Assembly: GCF_003254525.1 (NCBI RefSeq)
Contig: NZ_QFYS01000006.1
Location: forward strand, 62,001-126,000
Source of the DNA: Phenylobacterium kunshanense
GTDB taxonomy: Bacteria > Pseudomonadota > Alphaproteobacteria > Caulobacterales > Caulobacteraceae
DNA length: 64,000 nt
Direction of reading: 5' to 3'
In this document: positions 19,427-28,236 of the stretch, piece by piece
How the letters are laid out: the number at the start of each line of letters is the position of its first letter
Position numbering within the stretch: position 1 is the first letter of the stretch
Translations under genes and position numbers: made by a program
The notes under the pieces: model-generated
What the model saw: the letters and a program-made list of their open reading frames with translations, nothing else
The model's database searches: none
What the model was told of the DNA's origin: nothing

Positions 19427-20753
19427 GACCTACGACCTGATCGTCCGCGGCGGCGAGGTGATCAACCACGCGGGCCGCGGGCCGGCCGACGTGGGCGTGC
19501 GCGGCGGCAAGATCGCCGCCATCGGCGACCTGTCGCAGGCGAGCGCCGGCGAGGTCTTCGACGCCACGGGCCTGCTGGTGATGCCGGGCGTCATCGACAC
19601 CCAGGTCCACTTCCGCGAGCCGGGGCTGGAGTGGAAGGAAGACCTGGAGACGGGCTCGCGCGGCGCCGTGCTGGGCGGCGTGACCGCGGTGTTCGAGATG
19701 CCGAACACCGAGCCCACCACCACCGATCCGGACAGCCTGGCCGACAAGCTGGCGCGGGCGGCGAACCGGATGCACTGCGACCACGCCTTCTATGTCGGCG
19801 GAACGCACGAGAACGCGGCCTTCCTGGGCGAGCTGGAGCGCCTGCCCGGCTGCTGCGGGATCAAGGTGTTCATGGGCGCGTCCACCGGCACCCTGCTGGT
19901 GCAGGACGACGAGGGCGTGGAACAGGTGCTGCGGCACGTGAACCGCCGGGCCGCCTTCCACTCCGAGGACGAGTATCGCCTGGCCGAGCGCCGCCCGCTG
20001 GCCCGCACCGGCGACTGGACCAGCCACCCGGAGGTGCGCGACGCCCAATCGGCGATCCAGTCCACCGAGCGGCTGGTGCGGATCGCCCGCAAGCTGGGCA
20101 AGCGGATCCACGTGCTGCACGTGACCACGAAGGAGGAGATCGCCTACCTCGCCGCGCACAAGGACGTGGCCTCGGTGGAGGTGACGCCCCAGCACCTGAC
20201 GCTGGCCGGGCCGGAAGCCTATGAGCGGCTGAAGGGCTTCGCCCAGATGAACCCGCCGATCCGCAGCGCCGACCACCGCGACGGCCTATGGGTCGGGGTC
20301 GCGAACGGCGTCGCGGACGTGGTGGGCTCGGACCACGCCCCGCATACCCGCGAGGAGAAGGCCCGCCCCTACCCCGCCTCGCCGTCGGGGATGCCCGGCG
20401 TGCAGACCCTGCTGCCGATCCTGCTGACCCACGCCGCCGAGGGGCGGCTGACGATGGAGCGGCTGGTGGACCTGACCAGCCACGGCGCGAACCGGGTCTT
20501 CGGCCTGGCCGACAAGGGCCGGCTGGCGGTGGGCTATGACGCCGACCTGACGCTGGTGGACCTGAAGCACCGCCGCGCGATCACGCATGACTGGATGGCC
20601 ACCCGGGCCGGCTGGACACCGTTCGACGGCTTCGAGGCCAAGGGGTGGCCAATGGCCACCATCATCCGCGGAACGGTGGTGATGCGCGACGACGAGATCA
20701 CGGCGCCGGGGCGCGGCCAGCCGGTGCGGTTCCTGGAGACGCTGAGCGGCTGA
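19419..20753 (+). CDS. pyrC: Dihydroorotase-like amidohydrolase (class I type)
   Basis: A 444-residue amidohydrolase of the class I dihydroorotase type, which cyclises carbamoyl-aspartate in pyrimidine synthesis. Metal-site residues visible are Lys150 (GIKVFMGAS, carbamylated), His182 (FHSED), His235 (LHVTT) and Asp306 (SDHAPH). The usual first HxH pair reads Gln62-Val-His64 (DTQVHFREPG), so one metal ligand is replaced. Activity is therefore less certain; a related cyclic amidohydrolase or a non-catalytic partner cannot be excluded. Overlaps the glycosyltransferase by 8 bases and is followed by a repeat element. Confidence 0.88.
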   Translation: MPETYDLIVRGGEVINHAGRGPADVGVRGGKIAAIGDLSQASAGEVFDATGLLVMPGVIDTQVHFREPGLEWKEDLETGSRGAVLGGVTAVFEMPNTEPTTTDPDSLADKLARAANRMHCDHAFYVGGTHENAAFLGELERLPGCCGIKVFMGASTGTLLVQDDEGVEQVLRHVNRRAAFHSEDEYRLAERRPLARTGDWTSHPEVRDAQSAIQSTERLVRIARKLGKRIHVLHVTTKEEIAYLAAHKDVASVEVTPQHLTLAGPEAYERLKGFAQMNPPIRSADHRDGLWVGVANGVADVVGSDHAPHTREEKARPYPASPSGMPGVQTLLPILLTHAAEGRLTMERLVDLTSHGANRVFGLADKGRLAVGYDADLTLVDLKHRRAITHDWMATRAGWTPFDGFEAKGWPMATIIRGTVVMRDDEITAPGRGQPVRFLETLSG

Positions 20754-20772
20754 AGCGCGTGGGGTGGTCCAC

Positions 20773-20895
20773 CGCCCCCTCCACCACTTCGTGGTCCCCC
20801 TCCCCCGCTTCGCAGGGGAGGTTTGGAGCGTCGACGACCTGCAGAACCTCCCCCATTTATGGGGGAGGGGGACCACGAAGTGGTGGAGGGGGGCG
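20773..20895. repeat. Nested palindromic intergenic repeat
   Basis: A roughly 32-bp outer arm (20773-20805) is repeated inverted at 20862-20895 with one extra G, and inside each arm's flank are two smaller hairpins (CCTCCCC...GGGGAGG around 20799-20821, and CCTCCCCC-ATTTAT-GGGGGAGG at 20847-20868). It fills the gap between the convergent dihydroorotase and serine hydrolase genes. It looks like a REP/MITE-type element and could also stop transcription. No open reading frame inside. Confidence 0.75.
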
Positions 20896-20901
20896 GCGCC
20901 G

Positions 20902-22254
<1,353 letters not shown>

Positions 22255-22351
22255 GCGGAGGCCTCCTGTCGAATCCGCGGACGCCCGCGCGTCTCCCCGG
22301 TGACGCAGCGCCCTGCGTCGCGCAATCTCTTATCGGAAGGGGCGGACAGCC

Positions 22352-22702
22352 ATGCAGTACATGATCCTGATCTATGAGCCTGAGGACGCCTATGCCGGCG
22401 AGGCGGGCCAGGCGCTGCTTGCCGAGATCGTCGCCAAGCACATGGCGCTGGCGGAAGACCTCAGCGCCAGTGGGGTGATGAAGGACGGTTCGGGCCTGCA
22501 GGATTCCAGCACCGCGACGACGATCATCACGCAGGGCGGCCGGCAGACCCTGCACGACGGCCCCTTCGCCGAGACCCGCGAGCACCTGGGCGGCTACTAC
22601 CTGATCGACGTGGGCGACCTGGACGAGGCGCTGGCGGTGGCGCGGCGGGTGCCGGTGGCGGACGGCGGCAAGGTCGAGGTGCGGCCGCTGGCGGTCTATT
22701 GA
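22352..22702 (+). CDS. YCII-domain (DGPF-type) protein
   Basis: A 116-residue ferredoxin-like YCII protein of the DGPF subgroup: YMILIYEPEDAY at the start, LHDGPFAETREHLGGYYLIDV in the middle and RPLAVY at the end. Genes of this subgroup typically precede an ECF sigma factor gene, as here (stop codon 2 bases before its ATG). Function is not defined; a small-molecule-binding or enzymatic role is inferred. Confidence 0.9.
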   Translation: MQYMILIYEPEDAYAGEAGQALLAEIVAKHMALAEDLSASGVMKDGSGLQDSSTATTIITQGGRQTLHDGPFAETREHLGGYYLIDVGDLDEALAVARRVPVADGGKVEVRPLAVY

Positions 22703-22704
22703 CC

Positions 22705-23916
22705 ATGGATCGGCTGGGGTCTGCGATCGCCGGCGCGCGCCCTCGGGTCGTGGCCGCCCTGGCCGCCCGGCTGAGGGATCTGGACCTGGCCGAAGACGCC
22801 TTCTCCGAAGCGGCGGCGTCCGCCCTCGCCGCCTGGCCGTCGCAGGCTCCGCGCGACCCGGCGGCCTGGTTGTGGCGAGCCGCTCTGCGCAAGGCGCTGG
22901 ACGCCAGGCGACGCGCGGCGGTTCGGGCCAGGGCGGCGCCCGACTGGCCGGAGCCGCCGCCGACGCCCGAGGACGTGCTCATGGCGGCGGATGGACCGAT
23001 CCCCGACGAGCGGCTGAAGCTGATCTTCGTCTGCTGCCACCCCGCGCTGGCGGCCGACAGCCGGGTGGCGTTGACACTCAAGGTCGTCTGCGGCCTGTCC
23101 ACCGATCGGCTCGCGCGGGCGTTCTTCGTGGGGGAGCCTGCGATGCTGCAGCGGATCACCCGCGCCAAGCACAAGATCGCCGCGGCCGGCGTTCCGTTCG
23201 AGGTCCCGCAGCCCGACGCCTGGCCCGAGCGGCTGGAGGCGGTGCTGGCGACGCTCGAGGTCGCCTATGCCCAGGCCTACGAGGACGCCGCCCTGGCCGG
23301 CCAGGCCGCGGGCTTCGCGCAGGACGTGCTGCGGCTGTCGGGGATGCTCGCCGAGCTCATGCCCGACGAACCGGAAGCGCTTGGCCTGGCCGCGCTGGTG
23401 CGGTTCGCCGAGGCGCGGCGACCCGCCCGGCTGGACGATCGGGGCGCCATGGTTCCCCCGCCGGAACAGGACATGGCGCTCTGGCGCCGGGACCTGATCA
23501 TGGAAGGCGCCCGCCTTCTCGGCCGTGCGGCGGGCCATGGCCGAAGCGGGCCGAGGCAGATCCTCGCCACGATCCACGCGACGCATTGCGCCCGCCTCGA
23601 GACGGGACGGACCGACTGGGCGACCATTGCGGCCCTGTACGAGGTGCTGGCCGAAATCCGCCCGCACGCGCCAGTCCTCGTGAACCGCGCGGTGGCGATC
23701 GGGGAGGCTCAAGGCGCCGGGGCCGGGCTGGCGGCCCTGGGCCGAATCGATGGCCTGGAGGGCTGGCTGCCCTACCAGGCCGCCAGGGCGCACCTCGCCG
23801 CCCGAGATGGCCGCCCGGACGACGCGCGTCGGGCCTACGAGGCCGCGCTCGGCCTGGGCCCTGCGCCGGCTGAACAACTCTACCTGGAGGCGCAGCGTCG
23901 CAGCCTCCCCGGTTGA
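22705..23916 (+). CDS. ECF sigma factor with DUF6596/TPR-like C-terminal domain (ECF42-type)
   Basis: A 403-residue extracytoplasmic-function sigma factor. Region 2 occupies about residues 8-75 and region 4 about 105-160 (LKVVCGLSTDRLARAF, RITRAKHKI). A long helical C-terminal half (170-403) is the ECF42-group extension, which in characterised members is required for activity in place of an anti-sigma factor. No anti-sigma gene adjoins. The ATG at 22705 is preferred to a TTG at 22699 that overlaps the YCII stop. The paired YCII gene is probably its target. Confidence 0.9.
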   Translation: MDRLGSAIAGARPRVVAALAARLRDLDLAEDAFSEAAASALAAWPSQAPRDPAAWLWRAALRKALDARRRAAVRARAAPDWPEPPPTPEDVLMAADGPIPDERLKLIFVCCHPALAADSRVALTLKVVCGLSTDRLARAFFVGEPAMLQRITRAKHKIAAAGVPFEVPQPDAWPERLEAVLATLEVAYAQAYEDAALAGQAAGFAQDVLRLSGMLAELMPDEPEALGLAALVRFAEARRPARLDDRGAMVPPPEQDMALWRRDLIMEGARLLGRAAGHGRSGPRQILATIHATHCARLETGRTDWATIAALYEVLAEIRPHAPVLVNRAVAIGEAQGAGAGLAALGRIDGLEGWLPYQAARAHLAARDGRPDDARRAYEAALGLGPAPAEQLYLEAQRRSLPG

Positions 23917-24014
23917 AAATTTACGCCGTTTCTAAGGGGTCCGCTAACCGTCACCGGCTAGTCTGCGTCTTGCAGGAGCGGCTGCAGAAGTTTCCCGCTC
24001 CAGCGGAGTCCGTG

Positions 24015-24401
24015 ATGCTGGTGCTGCTGAACACCGTCGTCGTCAAATTGCCGGATGTGGCAAGGCTTCCGCCCGGCCTGGAACCCTTGAACGGGGCGAC
24101 GCCGGCGGGCGTGCTCAAGGCGGGCGCCGAGCTCTACGCGAAGCATCCGCGCCTGGAGTACGACCGCCCCGATATCGCGGAATGGTATTGCAGCCTGCTG
24201 GCCGCCAAGGTGCCGGGCGTGGGCGGCGTTCTCTTCGAGAAGGTCGGCGACCGCTACGTGGGCCGCCTGGCCGAGGCGCCGTTCCCACTGCTGGCGCGGC
24301 TTTACAAGATGCAGCGCGACGGCTTCTCGATCGAGGACGAGGCGAACCGGACGGTCTGGTATCCGGCCAAGCGAGTGCTGGCGGCGGCCGCCGTCCGCTG
24401 A
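24015..24401 (+). CDS. Hypothetical protein
   Basis: A 128-residue protein with no family I recognise. It begins with a hydrophobic beta-strand (MLVLLNTVVVKLPDV), contains PRLEYDRPDIAEWYCSLLAAKVPGVGG and ends in a basic helix. The ATG (24015, or GTG three bases earlier) is chosen because the longer frame begins with a TTG inside the previous gene's stop codon. It lies 98 bases after the sigma factor gene, so it could share its transcript. Confidence 0.55.
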   Translation: MLVLLNTVVVKLPDVARLPPGLEPLNGATPAGVLKAGAELYAKHPRLEYDRPDIAEWYCSLLAAKVPGVGGVLFEKVGDRYVGRLAEAPFPLLARLYKMQRDGFSIEDEANRTVWYPAKRVLAAAAVR

Positions 24402-24455
24402 CGGCCGTACACGACGGGCTTTCCTTTCGCGGCGGAGGCCCGTAACCCTCGCCGG

Positions 24456-26234
24456 ATGGACGCCGAGCTGCGCACCGAGACCGCCCCCTTCCGCGACCCG
24501 CGCTACGCGCCGCGCCGACTGGATGTCATCGAGCGACCGGGCGGGGAGTTCATCCTCACCAATCCGACCCCCTATTCGACCCAGCACGTGACCACGACGT
24601 CGGCGCTGGCGCACTGGGCGGCGACGACACCTGAAACCGTCTGGCTGGCCGAGCGATCCGGCGACGGCTGGCGCACCGTGACATTCGCCGAAGCCTGGGA
24701 GCGGATCGGCGCGCTGGCGGCAGGCCTGCGCGACCTGGGCGTCGTGGGCGAGCGGCCGCTGCTGATCCTGGCGCGGAACGGCATCGACCACGCCCTCGTC
24801 GCCTACGCCGCCATGAGCCAGGGACTGCCGGTGGCGCCGGTGTCGCCACAGTACGGCCTGCCGGGCGCGAACCTGACCCGCCTGACCCACGCCTGCGAGG
24901 TGCTCAGGCCCGCCGCGGTCTACACCGAGGACGCCGCCTTGTTCGCCGACGGGCTTTCGGCCGAGGTGCTGGCAGGCCTGCCCGTGATCGCAGGCATGAA
25001 CCCTCGCCCCGGCGATGTCCCGCTGGAGCGGCTCTATGGCGCCGGATCGACCGGCCCGACCGCCACCCCGGACCAACACGCCAAGTACCTGCTGACGTCG
25101 GGCTCCACGGGCCTGCCCAAGGCGGTGATCTGCACTCACCGGGCGATGAGCCTGAACGCCTCGCAGATCACGGCCTGCTTCGACGATCCCGATCCGCCCG
25201 TGATGGTGCACTCCGCGCCCTGGAGCCACAGCCTGGGCGCCAACGCGATCCTGCACTACTCGGCGCACCGCGGCGGCTCGCTTTACATCGACGCCGGCCA
25301 GCCGACCGCCGCCCGCTTCGGCGAGACGGTGCGCAACCTCAGGGAGGTCGCGCCGACCTACCAGAACATGGTGCCGGCGGCGTGGATGCTGTTCGCCGAC
25401 GAACTGGAGAAGGACGACGCCCTGGCGCGGGCCTTCTTCTCGCGCGTGCGACTGCTGCAGTACGGTGGCGCGGCCCTCGGGCAGGCGACCGCCGACCGGA
25501 TCCAGGCTGTCGCCGTGCGGACCGTCGGTGAGCGGATCAGTTTCGGCAGCGGCTATGGCGCCACCGAAACCGGCCCGACCGCCTGCAACGTCCATTGGCC
25601 GAACGCGCGGATGGGGATGATCGGCCTGCCGCTGCCCGGAACCTCCGTCCGCCTGGTCCCGGAGGCCGGCAAGCTGGACTTCCGCGTGAAGGGCCCGCAG
25701 GTCACCGCCGGCTATCTGGGCCGGCCCGAGCTGTCGGCCGCCGCCTTCGACGACGAAGGCTTCTATCGCCTGGGCGACGCCGCCCGGTTCGTGGAGCCCG
25801 GCAATCCGCAGGCCGGGATGATCTTCGACGGCCGCCTCTCCGAGAACTTCAAGCTGGCGTCCGGCACCTTCGTCTCCGTGGGCGAGCTGCGCATCGGCGC
25901 GATCGGCGCGATCGGCGACGCGGTGACCGACGCGGTGGTCTGCGGCGAGGGCCAGGAGGCGGTGGGCCTGCTGCTCTATCCGAACCCGACCATGGACCGC
26001 GCGACGATCGAGGCGGCCGTCCGCCAGGGCGTCGCCGCCTTCAACGCCAGGGCCAAGGGCTCGGGCGGCCGGGTGGCGCGGGCGCTGGTGCTGCCCGACG
26101 CGCCCGATCCCCACAGCGGCGAGATCACCGACAAGGGCTACATCGCCCAGAGTCTCGCCCGCACCCGACACGCGGCGGCCGCCGAGCGGCTGTTCGCTTC
26201 TCCCGTTCCTCCAGACGTGATGGATTTCGCATGA
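24456..26234 (+). CDS. Feruloyl-CoA-synthetase-like AMP-forming ligase
   Basis: A 592-residue acyl-activating enzyme. The AMP-binding P-loop YLLTSGSTGLPKAVICTH is near residue 209, GYGATETGP near 369, and YRLGDAARF near 437. The C-terminal ENFKLASGTFVSVGELR stretch is typical of the feruloyl-CoA synthetase group, which activates hydroxycinnamates to CoA thioesters. Its ATGA junction with the next gene (4-base overlap) indicates coupling with a thiamine-diphosphate enzyme. Aromatic or hydroxy acid substrate inferred; not proven. Confidence 0.85.
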   Translation: MDAELRTETAPFRDPRYAPRRLDVIERPGGEFILTNPTPYSTQHVTTTSALAHWAATTPETVWLAERSGDGWRTVTFAEAWERIGALAAGLRDLGVVGERPLLILARNGIDHALVAYAAMSQGLPVAPVSPQYGLPGANLTRLTHACEVLRPAAVYTEDAALFADGLSAEVLAGLPVIAGMNPRPGDVPLERLYGAGSTGPTATPDQHAKYLLTSGSTGLPKAVICTHRAMSLNASQITACFDDPDPPVMVHSAPWSHSLGANAILHYSAHRGGSLYIDAGQPTAARFGETVRNLREVAPTYQNMVPAAWMLFADELEKDDALARAFFSRVRLLQYGGAALGQATADRIQAVAVRTVGERISFGSGYGATETGPTACNVHWPNARMGMIGLPLPGTSVRLVPEAGKLDFRVKGPQVTAGYLGRPELSAAAFDDEGFYRLGDAARFVEPGNPQAGMIFDGRLSENFKLASGTFVSVGELRIGAIGAIGDAVTDAVVCGEGQEAVGLLLYPNPTMDRATIEAAVRQGVAAFNARAKGSGGRVARALVLPDAPDPHSGEITDKGYIAQSLARTRHAAAAERLFASPVPPDVMDFA

Positions 26235-27772
26235 ACGGCGCCGACGCCCTGATCTCGACCCTGGTGGCCAACGAGGTCACCGCCTGCTTCGCCAACCCCG
26301 GCACCTCGGAGATGCAGTTCGTGGCGGCCCTGGACGGCGTGCCGGCCATGCGCCCGGTGCTCTGCCAGTTCGAGGGCGTGGCGACGGGCGCCGCCGACGG
26401 CTACGGCCGGATCGCCGACCGGCCCGCCTGCACCCTGCTGCACCTCGGCCCCGGCTACGGCAACGGCGTCGCCAACCTGCACAACGCCCGGCGCGCCTTC
26501 ACCCCGATCGTCAACGTGATCGGCGACCACGCCACCTACCACCGCCAGTACGATGCGCCGCTGAACTCCGACATTGCGACGCTGGTGAAGCCGAACTCCA
26601 TCTGGGTGAAGTCGGCCGACACGCCCGAGAGCGTCGCGGCCATCACCGCCGAGGCGGTGGCCGCCAGCTACGGCCCGCCCGGCGGCCCGGTCAGCCTGAT
26701 CCTGCCGGCCGACTCCGCGTGGCTGCCGGCGCAGGGAGAGCCGGTGATCGCCCAGAAGCCTGTCCGGCCCGCGCCCGCGGGCTCGGCGATCGACGGGGCG
26801 GCCAAGGCGATCAAGGGGGCGAAGAAGCCGGTCGTCCTGCTGGGCGGCCAAGCCTGCCGCGCCGAGGCGCTGAAGGAGGCCGCGCGCCTCGAGGCGGCCG
26901 GCGTCACCGTCTACACCGACACCTTCGTCGCCCGGCAGCCGCGCGGCGCCGGCGGCTACCTGCCGAAGAAGATGCAATACTTCGGCGAGATGGCCCTGGC
27001 CGAGCTGGAGGGCGTGGACCTGATGGTCTTCGCCGGCACGACCGTGCCCGTCGCCTTCTTCGCCTATCCGAACCGGCCCAGCGTGCTGGCGCCCGAGGGG
27101 TGCGAGACCCTGACCGTGATCGAGCGCGGCGAGGACGCCGTGGCGGGCCTGGCGGCGCTCGCCGACGCCCTGGGCGCGCCGAAGTCGGGCCCTGTCCAGT
27201 CGCTGGCGCTGCCCGATGCCGGGCCGACCGGCAAGCTGACCTCTTACGCCGTGGGCGCATCGATCGCCCGGCACATGCCCGAGGGCGCGATCATCTGCGA
27301 CGACGCGGTGACCTCGGGCGCCGGCGTGGCGGCGAACACCGCGACCGCGCGGCCGCACGAGGTGCTGGCGCTGACCGGCGGCGCCATCGGCATCGGCCTG
27401 CCGCTGGCCATCGGGGCGGCGGTGGCGGCGCCCGACCGCAAGGTGCTGAGCCTGAACGGCGACGGCGCGGCGATGTACACGATCCAGGCGCTGTGGACGA
27501 TGGCGCGCGAGAACCTCGACATCACCGTCGTGGTGTTCGCGAACTACACCTATCGCATCCTGAACGTGGAGATGGAGCGGACGGGCGCGGGCAAGGCCGG
27601 GCCGTCGGCGCGCAAACTCCTGGACCTCGGCGGCCCCGACATCGACTTCGTGGCCGTGGCCAAGGGGCTCGGCCTGCCGGCGGTGAGTTGCTCGACCGGC
27701 GAGGAGTTCGAGAAAGCCTTCGCCGGAGCCATGGCCCAGCGCGGCCCGATGTTCATCGAGGCGAAGATCTGA
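26231..27772 (+). CDS. Thiamine-diphosphate enzyme (acetolactate synthase/benzoylformate decarboxylase-like)
   Basis: A 513-residue three-domain ThDP enzyme. The N-terminal pyrimidine domain has the activating Glu in CQFEGVATGAADGYGR, the middle domain is a nucleotide-type Rossmann region, and the C-terminal domain has the ThDP-magnesium motif NGDG...FAN (about residues 414-443). It is annotated in related genomes as acetolactate synthase large subunit, but there is no adjacent small subunit and no branched-chain context, so a decarboxylase or lyase acting on 2-oxo or CoA substrates is more likely. Translationally coupled to the ligase. Confidence 0.85.
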   Translation: MNGADALISTLVANEVTACFANPGTSEMQFVAALDGVPAMRPVLCQFEGVATGAADGYGRIADRPACTLLHLGPGYGNGVANLHNARRAFTPIVNVIGDHATYHRQYDAPLNSDIATLVKPNSIWVKSADTPESVAAITAEAVAASYGPPGGPVSLILPADSAWLPAQGEPVIAQKPVRPAPAGSAIDGAAKAIKGAKKPVVLLGGQACRAEALKEAARLEAAGVTVYTDTFVARQPRGAGGYLPKKMQYFGEMALAELEGVDLMVFAGTTVPVAFFAYPNRPSVLAPEGCETLTVIERGEDAVAGLAALADALGAPKSGPVQSLALPDAGPTGKLTSYAVGASIARHMPEGAIICDDAVTSGAGVAANTATARPHEVLALTGGAIGIGLPLAIGAAVAAPDRKVLSLNGDGAAMYTIQALWTMARENLDITVVVFANYTYRILNVEMERTGAGKAGPSARKLLDLGGPDIDFVAVAKGLGLPAVSCSTGEEFEKAFAGAMAQRGPMFIEAKI

Positions 27773-27779
27773 GGCGCAG

Positions 27780-27811
27780 GCGCGGCTCCCGCCCTCCGGC
27801 AGGAGCCGCGC
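27780..27811. terminator. Stem-loop between convergent genes
   Basis: A perfect 10-bp stem (GCGCGGCTCC at 27780-27789 with GGAGCCGCGC at 27802-27811) and a 12-base loop, 7 bases after the ThDP enzyme stop and before the DUF1330 stop. No T run, so a weak terminator or 3'-end element. Confidence 0.5.
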
Positions 27812-27817
27812 GCCGGA

Positions 27818-28111
27818 TCAGCCGCCAAGGCCTTCCGTCAGGATCACGCGGTAGTCCGCGCCCTTGAGGCGGTGCTGCAGCGCGTCCTGATAGGCGGGGC
27901 TGTGGTACCAGGCCTTGGCCGCCGCCATGTCGGGGAACTGGATCAGGACCACGCCCTCGGCGGCGTCGCCCTCCAGCGTCTCGACCGCGCCATAGAAGGC
28001 CAGCGGGACCATCTTGTGATCGCCGCGCGCGCCCGCGGCCTTCTGGCCGTAGGTCTTCAGTTCCTCGGCGTCGATCGTGCTGTTCTTGATGAAGACGACA
28101 TAGGCGGGCAT
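27818..28111 (-). CDS. DUF1330 family protein
   Basis: A 97-residue ferredoxin-like (dimeric alpha+beta barrel) protein with the DUF1330 hallmarks YVVFIKN at the start, VVLIQFPDMAAAKAWYHSPAYQ in the middle and ILTEGLGG at the end. Function unknown; related folds are monooxygenase-like. The start at 28111 (MPAYVVF) is the family start and has a GGAGG-type ribosome-binding site. Confidence 0.88.
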   Translation of the reverse strand: MPAYVVFIKNSTIDAEELKTYGQKAAGARGDHKMVPLAFYGAVETLEGDAAEGVVLIQFPDMAAAKAWYHSPAYQDALQHRLKGADYRVILTEGLGG

Positions 28112-28184
28112 CGGCCGGCTCTCCTCCTTATGGGAGGCGCTACGTCGCGGGTCTGCCGCAGCGTCCGGCAAGCCCCAATGCAAA

Positions 28185-28210
28185 GGGCCCGCGGATCGCT
28201 CCGCGGGCCC
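28185..28210 (-). terminator. Rho-independent-like terminator
   Basis: A perfect 10-bp GC stem (28185-28194 with 28201-28210) and a 6-base loop, followed on the minus strand by TTTGCATT. It lies 26 bases past the stop of the leftward five-repeat protein gene and fits its terminator. Confidence 0.7.
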
Positions 28211-28236
28211 TCGCGATCAACCGGAAACCGGCGAGA

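Noticed and set aside
22699..22704. TTG start for the ECF sigma factor
   Set aside because: It overlaps the YCII stop and adds only two residues before the ATG at 22705.
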